This document shows, piece after piece, positions 43,337-55,032 of a stretch of 64,000 nt of DNA. The stretch's first letter is position 1. Each line of letters starts with the position of its first letter. The notes under the pieces are model-generated. The model saw only the letters and a list, made by a program, of their open reading frames with translations. It was not told the origin of the DNA and searched no databases. The stretch spans positions 3,472,001 to 3,536,000 of the forward strand of contig OZ010792.1 in the NCBI GenBank assembly GCA_963932465.1. Reading direction: 5' to 3'. The position numbers were made by a program, and so were the translations under genes. This stretch comes from Maratus speciosus (taxonomy: Eukaryota; Arthropoda; Arachnida; Araneae; Salticidae).

Positions 43337-43616
43337 GGTACTTCTTAGTTATCCCGTCGACCAAATTACTGTCGCCATATTGTAAGATTAAATGCCAATA
43401 ATGGTTTGCCATTAATTAATTGTAAGATTAAATGCCAATGATAGCCAATAAAACCATTAATTCGACGTTTTATTTGTATTTTTATTAATGTTTTACTAAC
43501 TTATTTGTTCTTTCGTTATTTAAAATAAAAATTATGTCAATTTGTATAATTTGGCGAGTGGTTTGGCGATTTATATAATTTGGCGAAATTGATCGACGGG
43601 ATAACTAAGAAGTATC
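43337..43616 (+). mobile_element. 295-bp-family MITE, copy 2 (280 bp)
   Basis: Ends GGTACTTCTTAGTTATCCCG and CGGGATAACTAAGAAGTATC. Perfect 8-bp duplication ATAATATT on both sides (43329-43336, 43617-43624). The internal segment CATTTAATCTTACA/ATTAAATGCCAATAATGG is partly duplicated (43388-43450). Confidence 0.9.
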
Positions 43617-43779
43617 ATAATATTATATACATACCTATATTATATTAAACAGTTATATGTATGAATGCTTTTTGATTGCCTTTAATATTTCCACTAGATA
43701 ACATTAATGATAACTTTCCTGTATAGGAAAAGAAAATGAAAATTTCACGCATATTTTCTGACAACCTATTAACTGTCTT

Positions 43780-44074
43780 GGTACTACTTAGTTATCCCGT
43801 CGACCAAATTCGCCAGATTATATAAATCGCCAAACCACTCGCCAAATTATACAAATTGGCATAATTTTTATTTTAAATAACGAAAGAACAAATAAATTAG
43901 CATAACATTAATAAAAATACAAATAAAACGTCGAAACAAAAATCACTTGATGACGTAAACACATGTATCTTGCTTAAAGTCAAGTGGATGTGACATTTAC
44001 GATCAGCCATTATTGGCATTTAATCTTATAGTTTGGCGATAGATTTTTGGTCAACGGGATAACTAAGTAGTACC
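43780..44074 (-). mobile_element. 295-bp-family MITE, copy 3
   Basis: Ends GGTACTACTTAGTTATCCCG and CGGGATAACTAAGTAGTACC are perfect inverted repeats. Flanks ACTGTCTT and ACTATCTC differ at two positions. Inverted relative to copies 1 and 2 and equal in length to copy 1. Confidence 0.9.
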
Positions 44075-44886
44075 ACTATCTCATATACACAAGCAAGTTT
44101 TTCAATATTTATAAATTTATTTATTGTAAACAACCATTTGTCTACTTTTATATACAAACAGAAGTTGAGCCAAGATCCCTATGTTGTTAAAGTACAAGAT
44201 AAACAACATAGAAAGATATAAAAGGAATTACTCTAATTAGTATTCACAGTTAAGGCTAGCGTGAAACAAAAAAAATATCAACAGCAATTGGTTTAATGTA
44301 AATGTGGGTATCATAAAATATTTAATTCGCAAAACGCTTCAATGCACCAAATCATATTAGCTCAGAAACAACAGTTGGCAGTGGACGCAATAACGGTAGA
44401 TTACTTAATAGTTTTAAAATCTCCACTGCAAAACGTATTGCAAATGATGATGCAATAAGAAGCATAAATGCCTAAGTGAGTTAAGCTGATTTTTTCAAGA
44501 AAGATTACAAACAAAAATAAACAAAATGCCGTCATGATGCAATGAGTTCTCAATTTCTCTATCAGAATCTTTAAATTTGGCAAAGATTAAGCAAATAATT
44601 TAAATTATGAATAAAAGTACCATGCTGAAATGCTTAGCATACATTTAAAGCACATTGGCATTACGTATACATTATACATTACATATTGGCACTTGCATAT
44701 AAGAAAACATTAATGCCACCAAAAAATAAATTGTTTTTAAATTCTTGAAACATCAAATCAATTATATATAAATTCTCTTTTCACACCATAAAAATTTCAT
44801 CAATGACCAGCCATTTGAGAGAACGCCATTCAAGACTTTCCCCTGTAGCCTTTTCACGATCATTTTTTGATAAGTTATTCGGTTGT

Positions 44887-45250
44887 CATGTACCCTAATG
44901 GCTCCTGGTGCATGTAAACTCCGTCGATACGTGCGAAGACCTCGAATTTACCATGAATTATACCTCTGAGGTGCCTTGCCAGATGAAGGTCTCGTCATCT
45001 GATTAAGCTTCTAAATTACGAGATCAACATGAGTAGCAATGCGCAGGTGCTAAACAACAAGATATAAATGTTAAGTAACTGGCATAAAAAGTTCATAATT
45101 AAGAAATAGGCACTGCTGGTTGTAAAACAATCTAGGCGTTCATCAGGTTTATTGCCGCTACGTGGCGATTAGGTGGTCTCCTACGCCGATGCCAGGTATC
45201 AAACCTGTTCATCTAGGGCAACCCGGAAGATAAGGGCCTGGTCATCTGTT
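44887..45250 (-). repeat. Repeat Y (SINE-like), copy 2, uninterrupted
   Basis: Reverse-complement counterpart of 8878-9548 without the 298-bp insert. On the minus strand it contains CAGGTTTGATACCTGG, a T-arm-like stem-loop. The sequence between 44075 and 44886 is AT-rich and unrecognised. Confidence 0.65.
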
Positions 45251-45630
45251 AGAAAGTATGAAAAATAAGTCATTGGATCTCTCTTCTCTATTTCATAGAG
45301 CATTTTTAGTAAGCCGAAGAACTTTTATTGTCAGTTTCCAAAGTTCGATATTTTTTCATGCGATCAGCATCTCTTGTCGTTCTACCCATGTCCAAATAGA
45401 GAAACAAAAATATTTAATTAAAAAATAAAGCTATTAAATCTGAAGAAGAATAAATGTAATATATATGTATAAAGAATTTTCACAAAAAACCTGTGTTATT
45501 AATGTACACACAAATCTGGACAAAAGTATTTACTTATCAAAATAACATCTTTAAAAGTTTCTTTAAAAGTCCGTAATTTCCTCCAAAAGAATCATGCAAA
45601 AATCGTAACTCAAAAACTAAAAAGTGAAAA

Positions 45631-46326
45631 ATAAACTTTTTTACCAAAAATAAAACCGACTTCAAAAACTACTACAAAGTAAAAAATAATTTTTTTACAT
45701 AATAGTTAATAAGAAATTAAATTAAGAGCATTGTATTTACCATGCGCATTATTATATTTATGTACATTAATTTGACTTTTTGGAGTCGGTGCCAGCCAAG
45801 TCAAGTTCAAAATTAAAATTGTTTATCCAATACAAATCGTAACAAGATTCAGCAAAACCGTTTAGGAAAAAAAAATCCATTCTCAATCAACCCTGAGACC
45901 ATCCTGCATTTCAAAATCTGTGTTTGGCTACGATTTTTTTTTTTACATAATTGCCTGTATAAACGCATTAATTTTACAATAACCCTTAATTTAGCACACA
46001 TAATTACAACTAATCTCACTTGAAAATACACGTTTATAAAATCAGATGAAATGTTTCAAAAATGGTAAAATTCAATTTTTTTTAACTAAATAACAAATCG
46101 TAAAAAAAATCGTAGATATTTGGATGTGTGTCTGTTGGATGATTATACTTAACTTCGTTTGGCTGGCACCGACTCCAAAAAATCAGATTAATGTACATAA
46201 ATATAATATACGCATGGTAAATACAATGCTCTTAATTTAATTTCTTATTAACTATTATGTAAAAAAATTATTTTTTACTTTGTAGTAGTTTTTGAAGTCG
46301 GTTTTATTTTTGGTAAAAAAGTTTAT
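45631..46326. repeat. Inverted repeat, two 168-bp arms
   Basis: Arms 45631-45798 and 46159-46326 are almost identical when one is reversed: ATAAACTTTTTTACC(A), AAAACCGACTTCAAAAACTA, TTAATAAGAAATTAAATTAA, GAGTCGGTGCCAGCCAA. The 360-bp loop contains diverged AAATCGTA words. It may be the ends of the 42645 family or a local inverted duplication. Confidence 0.8.
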
Positions 46327-46450
46327 TCTTTTTAAAAAACGATTTTTTGGTAAAATAAAAAGTTCTTAATCGATTTCTAAGAAAAATAGATATCCGGAAG
46401 CAACGAGGAACGAAATTAATAGATACATACCTTTAAAATGTGTAAAAGTA

Positions 46451-47492
46451 CAGTCGTGGAAAAAAGAAAAAAAAAGTAAACGCCCTCAACAAATTTTCGT
46501 AGAAGAAATTTACTAATAAGGAACGATTGGAAATAAAGTCTAATTCTAAATGATGTATATAAAATTTGCTTAGGGAGCCATCTTACATATAAAACGAAAC
46601 CAAACTTCATTTTTTTTTCAATGTCAATACCCAATTTTAACACGATATTTCAAATCTTCGGTTCAAACTATGCCTAACACCAAATTTCAAGTCATTTGAA
46701 TGATAAGTTTTTGAATTATAAATATTCAAAGTTTAGTGCTTCTAATGTTAAATTACATTTTCATATATTCATTAATATCTCCTGAAATTATACTCCTAAT
46801 GTGCTAAGTTTTTGTGTATCAATAATACTAAAATACCCAAACATAAATACATCGAATTTTTAATTCTCATAATTTTATGATATGAATTATGAATTATGAA
46901 ATTAATATTCGAAAAAAATTATGAATTGCAACCTACAATTTTTTTCATGGATTTAGATTTATTAAGTCCTGCTTTATTGAAATCCAAAATTTCACATTTT
47001 TCTTCTAAGAAGTTTTCAAATTAGGCTTAAAAAACGGCAAAATGATAGTTTAAGTGTATGATGATAGTCTATGGTAGATGTGACTAGATATTTTGAAATT
47101 TCTTATGCTATCCTGTAATCTAGCTTCTTGATCAAGAAGGGAGTTCTCTCGGTCAACAATGGAGTTCCGAACTTCAATTTGGATACAGCCTTTAAAATAC
47201 CCTCGTTTTAAAATAATAAATTTCTCGGAAACTTATCGTACAAAGTGCATAAAAATTTGTTTTTAGGCTAATTGAAGGATGTAGAGATCATTTATGTTGC
47301 CAGAATTGTGTACTGCTATTAAAAAACCCCCAAAGTTATGGTTCGTTTTAATATGTAGATGCCCCCCTAAGAAAATGTTATACACATAATTTAAAAGTAG
47401 ACTTTATTACCAATCGTGTAGTACCAGTAACTTTCTTCTACGATAATTTTTTGCAGAGTTAATAAGGGATGTTTACTTTTTTTCCACGGCTG
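46451..47492 (+). mobile_element. Tc1-type non-autonomous element, 1.04 kb
   Basis: Ends CAGTCGTGGAAAAAAGAAAA and, inverted, CAGCCGTGGAAAAAAAGTAA, both then reaching AGTAAAC; TA flanks both sides (46449-46450, 47493-47494). CAGTNGTGG starts are typical of Tc1-like elements. The interior shows no transposase motif. Confidence 0.8.
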
Positions 47493-47494
47493 TA

Positions 47495-48842
47495 CTATTT
47501 GTAACAATATTACACCCCGCAAAAAAATCCTAGTCCAAAAATTATCTGTGGTTTTATCTGCTGGAGCTGTAAATGTCGTCGGGGAGAAGGAAATCAAATT
47601 CAAAATAAATCCTTTCATTAAATCTGATTATTAATTGGTAATTAGAGTTCTACTGGGAAATATTTTAACGAAAATTACATATTTGTAATCAGCGAAAAAA
47701 TTTGACACGGAGGCATTAATTATAAATCTCTAAATGCAATATTTCTAAAAAAAAATTATAAGCCAGGTAAAAAAACCTACTTCTCTTGACGACAGCTGCC
47801 TGGGCTCCGAAAGATTACAAGCCTCTCCGTTCTACAGCTTGTATTTCAATAGGAATAAAAAAAGATTTTATCAATCGATTTTGTAAGGATTTTTCAACTT
47901 TTTACAGGAGTATTGGAATAATTTTTAGAATTTAGGGGAATTTTTTTGCGTCTGGCTGTACAATTTTCGAGTTTTTAGGCCCGGTAGATTTTAAAATACG
48001 GCCCTCTTTAAAAAGGCCTAGTACATTTATCGCCCTTAGAAACCCTCCCCCTCTCTTCGAGTTTTTTGAAGAAATTTTCTGTAGTTTGATAAAATTCTAT
48101 GATTTTGTTGAATTATGAATGTTTTTCCATTCTTTTAATTGGGGTTTTTAGTTAATAACTGAGCTAATAATTAGAAATTTTAAATTCTGAGTTTCAGGTG
48201 CATCAAGAGACACATTGCCCTATCCTCGAAAAAAAATTAAGCCTTGTACGTGCCGTAGATTTTGCTAGCCATAGCACACACACAGAGCGAAACTCTTTTA
48301 TTAGTATAGACTTATTTATTTGATAACAGCTTATTGTTTTCAATCGCGAGAAACGTCCTACAATTTATTTTTTAAATACCCGATCATGGCAATAAACCAC
48401 TTTGTACCAGTTGTGGAGTTCTGGATTAGAATTTTGGTTTGAAACATTTCTCATGAGTTACTAATATTTCTATTACTTGAAATTTGTTTTTATACCATAT
48501 CTCTCTATATATCAATTGCAGTTGCACACATTGAATTATTGCATGTAAGATGCAGGGTCAGCCTTGTCATGGGTGTAAGAAGTTTCAGGAAACCCCGCAC
48601 TTTTTCTAATGTAAAAAGATAATTTTAAGCGTTATTTAGATTTATAAGTGCATGGGGAAAATGTAGTCCCGGATAAAAACGTTTCTAAGAACGTATTTTT
48701 TCTTCTTCTTCTTCTTCTTCTTCTTCTTTTTTTTTTTTTTTTTCCAAGTTAAAAGGAAAGAGATCTTTTTAACCAGGGACTTATTAGTAGATCCATGTCT
48801 TTATACATTATTTGTGTAGGTTACGGGGACTTATCTGGTGGG
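47495..48842. other. AT-rich, tail of host repeat then unrecognised; TTC microsatellite
   Basis: 47930-48310 belongs to the end of the host repeat. 48311-48700 is unrecognised. A (TTC)n microsatellite and T run lie at 48700-48744. Confidence 0.45.
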
Positions 48843-49489
48843 GAAGAAAAAAAAAAAAAAGCAGTTTATCAAATTACAACGACCATTTGGAAAACGATTT
48901 TTTTGAAGACTAAAATTTAACCCATAAAAAATCGCACGGAGTTGATCATACATTACGTACGCCATGAATTAATAAGCATTAATGGTGTTATTACACGAAA
49001 AAATTGCAAGCCAAAAATATCGCTTGCGACCCGTCAGATTTCATGAAACTTAAGTATTATCCACCTGAAACTTACGTAAATATCCAAGCATTTCATTGGC
49101 TGTTCGAGAAAAGGCTTTTCCATCGTCAGATTTCCAAGAAATCTGACGGCCAATTTTAAATGAAATTTCATTCTTACACTTCTAAACATCCGACAATATT
49201 ACTTTTTACACCGTCGGATAGAGAAAAAGATGTACTTTTAAATGCAATTTGTTTCAAAAGCTGTATCTCAATTTGTTTCTGAGTTATTAATTTTTATTGT
49301 AGTTTTTATTACTTTTTTGTCATAGTGGCAACAGAAAGTATATCCATCGTTGTTGGAATTAAAGGGAAATACATATTACTGTATAGACCAATCAGAAAAC
49401 GAATAAATTGCGGATTAAACCAATGAAAACCTTCAGATATGCTTTTCATTTCCCATCCTGACGAGAACAATAACCATTTTTCCAAATGG
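48843..49489 (+). repeat. Dispersed repeat Z, copy 2
   Basis: Direct-orientation counterpart of 21313-21945, including the same A-rich start and the same end at CCATTTTTCCAAATG. An extra CGTCAG here makes the palindrome CGTCAGATTTCCAAGAAATC TGACG (49125-49148). Confidence 0.85.
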
Positions 49490-49959
49490 TTAAAAAGAGA
49501 CATCCCATGTTATCCTATGGGAAAAAATACCGTATATACTCGTGTATAAGTCAGCCCCCTAATTCTTAGGCAAAAGTTTGAAAAAAATTGAATTTTCGTA
49601 TATAAGTCGAACCACATTTCTGGTAGTATGTTGAAAAATGGTTTGTAATCGATGATTTAAAAAAATACTAATAATAATAAATTTTCATTAAATTAGTTAA
49701 GATTTTTTTTTTCTACATTTCTAATTGGACTTTTTTTTTTTTTTTTTTTTTTTAAATTCAACGTTTTAAAACTGTATAATCTTGTAAAACCGAAGAAGCT
49801 TAAACTATTTTTAAACCTATTCACATCAATTTAGTGATACTTAAAAAGAAAAAACTCAAAAATCTATTCAAGCCTTATTTACAAGGACAGCTTCTTAGAC
49901 AGCTAAAATTTAGTACTGCTTTGTATTGTGGGGCTTTTGGGGCACATCAAATCGGGCAG

Positions 49960-50570
49960 TAAAATATCAATATGCAACCCACCATCACAGATTTTAATGA
50001 AACTGCGTGTGTTTGTTCTTACTATTAAGATATGATCACCAGTAATTTTTTTTTCTCCTTGGTGAAATAGTTTCTGAGAAAATAATTGTCAAAATTTTGA
50101 AAAACTGCCGTCAGTTGGCATTCTTGACTGCTCGGTTTTCAAATGTAGCATGTCATAAATATAATCATATTTCAATATCTACTCTACAAATCATCTTCAA
50201 ATAATTTATTCATAATATATAGGGTACGCAGTTAATGAAAAAAAAAATACTGTTACGCTTATAACATTTTAAGTGTATCTAAAAAAATGTTTAAACTTTG
50301 AAGCCGTGAATTTTTTATGAAAAATAGTGCATTAACAAAAAAAGCATTATCAACAAAAGGCGGTATTTTTATTAAATTTATTTTTTGTGGGGGGTATATT
50401 TAAAGGTGTCCTTTACCTGATTCTGAAATAAAAACAGTGGAATTTTGGGTGTTTTTAATAGTATTTCCTATTTAAAAACATTTTGAGGCGCATTTTAAAT
50501 CAAATCAAGCAGAGTCATTCCATGTCAGTTCCCCTAAGCCATTTAATTCATTGTCACAAATTTCAATGAA
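49960..50570 (+). repeat. Repeated unit inside the 12-kb structure
   Basis: ATTTTAATGAAACTGCG..., GATCACC, ATTTTGAAAAACTG, TTTCAATAT-TA, CTTCAAATAATTTA, TGTAGATTATGAAAAA-like blocks recur at 54096-54540 and 54541-54770, so the left arm is built of about three diverged direct units, the middle one entered by a hAT element. Confidence 0.5.
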
Positions 50571-51779
50571 AATGGGTATGTCAGTGGCGTAGCTACATAT
50601 TCAGTGCCCTGGAGCAAGGAAAGTTTGTGCGCCCTCTTGTCACACGAAAAAGTTCTGCACAATTTTGTTTTCAAGTTTAAAATTTATATACTAACATTAA
50701 ATTCTATTTAAAATTTTACTTTTATTTAAAAGTCAAAGTATTTTAGCAACGTATTAAATACAAATAATTAAAAATAGATAGTGGATAATCAAATGAATTA
50801 TAATTTTTTAAGTATGGAGTACCTACGAATATTTTCAGCGAATTGGGCGGGATTTTAATTTTGAATGCGCCAATGAGTCAATGCAATCTGCTGTGCTTAA
50901 TATCTATTTTCTCTTTTCAAGGGTTTCGAAGCATTCTATAGAATGCTAATAAAAAACACACTATTGTCAATTTTTTTTCGCATATGGATGAAACAGGTTT
51001 TCTTTTTTTAGTGCCAAAAAATACTATAATTCCATAAAATTCAAAGTATCATAACTCGATAAATTTTGGATATAGAACATTTTTTTTTTAACCTGTTAAA
51101 GTACGGAGAAGATTTTCCTGAATGTAACACGAATAAAAATGTAAATCTCATAATTTAAAAAATAACAATTTTGACATAAATTACTTTTAAGAGGATGAAA
51201 AACAACTTTGAAGCTTTTCTACTATTAGAACTACATTTCTACAGCTAATGGTTTAGAAAATTAGTCAGACACTAAGAATATCAAAACACAAATATCGAGT
51301 TACATAGGGAAGGTTTAATCGTGGAACAACATCATTGAGAGTGTGCAGCCGAAAAAAAAGAAAGATCTCTCGCAATTTGACGATTTCAGTCATTTTTTCG
51401 CCAAATGAAACGTTTTGGTGCAGTGACGATGATCGGCAGCGAGAACCCTGTCTGACACCCGTATATATTACTTAGGATTGCAGTTTTTTCACTTTTCATC
51501 AAAATTAAAGGATAATGGGGAAAAATATGCTCACTAAGTTAATGTTGCAACCAATGCCCAATTCTGCAATCATTTAATCATAGGGCAGTGTTAATTAAAT
51601 AAAATTGAACACAAAATTGCACTTCCGAACATACGTTACAGTCGGAAATATACAAATTCGGTAATTGACAATGTGGTGCACAATGGACGTATGTTGGAAT
51701 CATGGTTTGTAGTGTTGTTTAAAGTGAATGTATTGTTTGTGAGTGATCAGTATTCATTAGTTACGGCTCAAAGGCATCA

Positions 51780-52580
51780 TTTAAGTGAAGGTCAAACGGG
51801 ATGAATAATTCGTAGAATCGAGGGAAGTCAAACGCAAATGGGAGTCGCCCAAAATTTGAATATCCCTCAAATTGCCATGTAAAGAGCTAGGAGCCGCTTT
51901 TTAGGTGCGTTCGTAATTATATAAATACGTAGCACTTGCGACCAAGAGCACCAACTGCATCTGAAGACTGTTTTCCTTTCATTGTCAGCTCGAAGAAACC
52001 GCAAAGCGACTACAAGACACTTGGTTTCAGATCTTCAGGCTGCCACAGAAACTGGACTTAGCCGTTCTACTGCTGCGCCCGAGTATGTTTTACTAACGAG
52101 TCCAGATTTAGTCTGAACATTGATTCTAGATGTTTTTTAATCTGGAGAGAAGAAGGAACCCGCAACTTGCCTTCCCTTGTCCGTGAAATATCCCGTTTCC
52201 ACGACAGCGGTTTAATGGTTTGGAAGCGGGATTCATGACAAATGGCCGCACTGAGCTGCGTATCTTTCAAGGAGGCTCTGTAACCGCTCGAAGATATGTG
52301 GAGGAGGTATTGGAACTCCAAGTTAGACTGTTTAAGGATGCTGTTGGCCCAGAGTTTTTTTAATGGATGACAATGGTCGGACACAACGAGCATATGTGGT
52401 GTCAGAATACTTGCAAACAGAAGATATCATTCTAATGGATTGGACACATTGCTCACTTAACTTGAACCCGGTTGAGCATGTGTGGGCTGACTTAGGGCAG
52501 TGAATTTCAGCGCACCAAATCCCTCCACGGACCCTCCAGGAGCTCAAAAGTGCACTTTTAGAAGAGCACAGCAGCGCCAC
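51780..52580 (+). pseudogene. Tc1-like (DD34E) transposase fossil
   Basis: Pieces of a Tc1-type transposase can be read in shifting frames. A DESRF-type block appears as TNESRFSL (about 52089-52112), so the first catalytic Asp codon is now AAC. Then come IWREEGTRNL, GLMVW and RYVEEVLE. The clearest part is 52363-52500: MDDN with catalytic Asp at 52369, then NLNPVEHVW with Glu at 52474, exactly 34 residues between them, the Tc1 DD34E spacing. A stop follows at LGQ. The start region (MGVAQNL, about 51838) recalls the helix-turn-helix of these enzymes. Multiple frameshifts and stops make it non-functional. No Tc1 inverted repeats were found around it. Confidence 0.85.
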
Positions 52581-52735
52581 CTGTTGGGCGATTTACACCA
52601 TAAACTAAATTAAGCAAATTTATATGAGGGATTATCTGAATCTGAAGTTTGGTGAAAATTCGTGCATTAGTTCTTTAGATAGAGCTATCGCGATAATCAT
52701 AAATAATGTTGTATAGCAACGCACCTGTTAATCAA
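52570..52735 (-). repeat. Fragment of the 30754/55431-type tandem unit
   Basis: AGCAGCGCCACCTGTTGGGC GATTTACACC, then CTGAATCTGAAGTTTGGTGA and GTGCATTAGTTCTT-AGATAG matches one unit of the elements at 30754 (inverted) and 55431. It begins directly where the transposase fossil ends. Confidence 0.75.
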
Positions 52736-55032
52736 TAAACAATGGCCGCCATTTTTTCTCTCGTATAAAACTAAAAATAATTAATTAAAATTTAATTAAT
52801 GAATTAATATTTGAAAAAACTGTATTAACATCAAGTGTCATCCACTACAAGTTTAAAAAAATTTATTTGAACTTGAGTGGATGAATAATAAGTATTTTAT
52901 TAACGATGTGTGAACTAATAGTAGGAATTGAAAAAGTGTCGGGTCGGCGCACAGGCGCAGGTCGATTTCGAAGTAAGTTCTAATTTCAGCAACAAAAACT
53001 AAATGAAGATTAGAGATGAACTCAGTTTAAAAATTTTTATCTGGCTGCTTTTGAGGAGATTTTAATTTCATTTTTCTGTATGGTATTTTTTTTTTCAGAA
53101 TACGATAATACGATAATTTTATTTTAACTGCTATGTATTCTTATTTTGTATTTGCTGTAAGATTTGGTCCTATCAAAAACTTGCCAGTATAAAAATTGTA
53201 GATAAGAAGATTTATAATAAATTTAAGTGGATTTGATATCTTGTGAATTGACGAAGTTATGATTTTTTTTCTGCTTCACCCCCCCCCCCCCCCCTTCCCC
53301 TTTTTCTCTTCGTTTTGAAATTTTTTTGCGGTAGAAGTTGGTCCTATGAAAAACTTGTCAGCATAAAAGTTGTATATATAATATTAATAAGATTTATAAT
53401 AAAGTTAAATGGATTTGATATCTTAAGAAGTGACGAAGTTATGAATTCCCTCCTCCCCCCTAAAACCCTATTTTTATCCTCCCCATTTTCACCACCCTTT
53501 GCCCGGTTTTGCCCGTTTACAATCCTCGCCAGGATATTAGCCATATGATTGTTTTTGGTGAGTTTGAAGATGATTCGTGCATAATTGCGACTTTTATCAT
53601 GCGGACAAAATTTAGTACATGCATATATATATAAACTTTTGAGGTGGGGGCGGTTCTGGGTTCAAGGGATCATATAATGAAAAGTTATGAAGGAATTTTT
53701 CAAAAGTCACATCATAGTAACGACTGCAATAGGTAGTATTTCTTACGAAATCTACCTAAAAACAGGCATGCTAAAACGGTACTGGAGAAATTACTTGAGG
53801 CTTCAATATGGTATGAATTAAAGCTGAAACTTCACGAATAGAAATAATTTCTTTTAACAGTGTATAAAACATGTTTCAAATCGAAATAGTTGAGGTAAAA
53901 CACAAGGTTAAACATCATAGGAATATACTGATTGCAACAAGATTCATCTATAATATATCTGATTAATAACGAAAAAATATGCAAATATTTTTACAAATCT
54001 TTATTCTGCCCTTTCTAATTTTGCGCCCTTAGGATGCATGCGCCTGGAGCAGTCTGCTCCAACTGCTCCATGGTAGCTACGCCCCTGGGGTATGTTTATA
54101 GCTCATTTTAAGACGTAATCACCTTTAATTTTCTTGATCCTAAAAAAATATTTTTTAAGATAAAAAAAATATCAAAATTTTGAAAAACTGTTTAAATTTT
54201 TTTAAATGACAGCTCTATATTCAAAGACTGCATAAAAAAAAAAAAAAAAAAAAAAAATTTCAATATAAAATCACTAAATAAGTTTCAAATAATGTATAGG
54301 TGACAAATAATGTAGGCAGATTATTATTATTTTTTTTTTTTTGTTTTTTGTTTTTTGTCATATTTAAACACTAAGAGTGTCTTTAATCTTGTGAATTTTT
54401 AAAATCAAGAATTTTGTGAAAAATAATGTGTTAATCAAAAATGTATTATTAACCGAAGGCAGGATGTTATTACTTTTTTTAATTGTACGCAAAAATATCT
54501 TTTAAATGGTTATAAAATAAAAATAGTGAAAATATGAGAAAACATTATCAAAGTTTTGGAAAATTGCCACGAGTTGTCATTAATGATTGTTCAATTTTCA
54601 AAAGCATCATTTTATATATAAAATCATATTTCAATAACTAATAAAGAAATCTTCAAATAATTTAAGCTGTGTAAGTAAAGTATGTAGATTATGAAAAAAA
54701 TATTGCTGTAATGTTAAAAAATATTTAAATGTGTCTAAAAAATTGTATAATCTTTGAAATCAAAAATATTATAGGGTCAATCCATTTCAAGTGGTCCAGA
54801 AACAGAAAATCATTAATTCGTTGCTCGACCATTCTTTAAAAATCTGAAATTTTTTGTACAACAACCCTAACATGATGGAAGTTCAAAATGACTAGTATTT
54901 TAATTTTATTAATTTTTCTTTGTGCATGGCGGCCATCTTTGTTTCATCGTCTGCAGCAATTTTCTCAGAAAAAGGTTTACGGAATTGTAAATAATTCATT
55001 GTTTATTTATCCAATTCAAGTGCGGATTGAAG

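Larger units (their letters stand above)
42645..46326 (+). mobile_element. Possible third rolling-circle-like family, interrupted
   Basis: It starts with ACCGACTTCAAAAAGGAGGAGG and TATCAATTCGACGCGTATG, then a T run and TATGTATGTTCACCG, a start that I have seen in dispersed repeats of many arthropods. ACCGACTTCAAAAA recurs at 45654, and its complement TTTTTGAAGTCGGT at 46292. The hairpin/arm plan resembles the elements at 4915 and 15627, but nested insertions obscure the limits. Confidence 0.35.
41870..48310 (+). repeat. Host repeat H-like, copy 2, filled with nested elements
   Basis: Begins TTTAGCTGACCCACTCGGTG and ends CACACACACAGAGCGAAACT ... TTATTAGTATAG, the same kind of paired ends as 32023-34550. 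A tandem unit of about 168 bp is visible at 42190-42640 (CGAAATTCAACTCTTCC at about 42340 and CGAAATTGAACTCCGCC at about 42508). Most of the interior is later insertions. The class is not assigned. Confidence 0.4.
50582..54087 (+). mobile_element. hAT-type element, 3.5 kb, with a dead Tc1 inside
   Basis: Ends CAGTGGCGTAGCTACATATT and, inverted, CAGGGGCGTAGCTACCATGG; just inside both ends are CTGGAGCA-type words (TGCCCTGGAGCA, GCCTGGAGCAGT). Perfect 8-bp duplication GGGTATGT (50574-50581 and 54088-54095). The interior holds a Tc1 fossil (51.8-52.58 kb), a fragment of the 30754/55431-type repeat (52570-52735) and two direct units of about 175 bp (53165-53275, 53340-53450) around a C run (53279-53294). 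No hAT transposase remains. Confidence 0.9.

Noticed and set aside
52332..52580. 82-codon minus-strand frame and its neighbour at 52067-52393
   Set aside because: They are antisense shadows of the Tc1-like transposase fossil on the plus strand.
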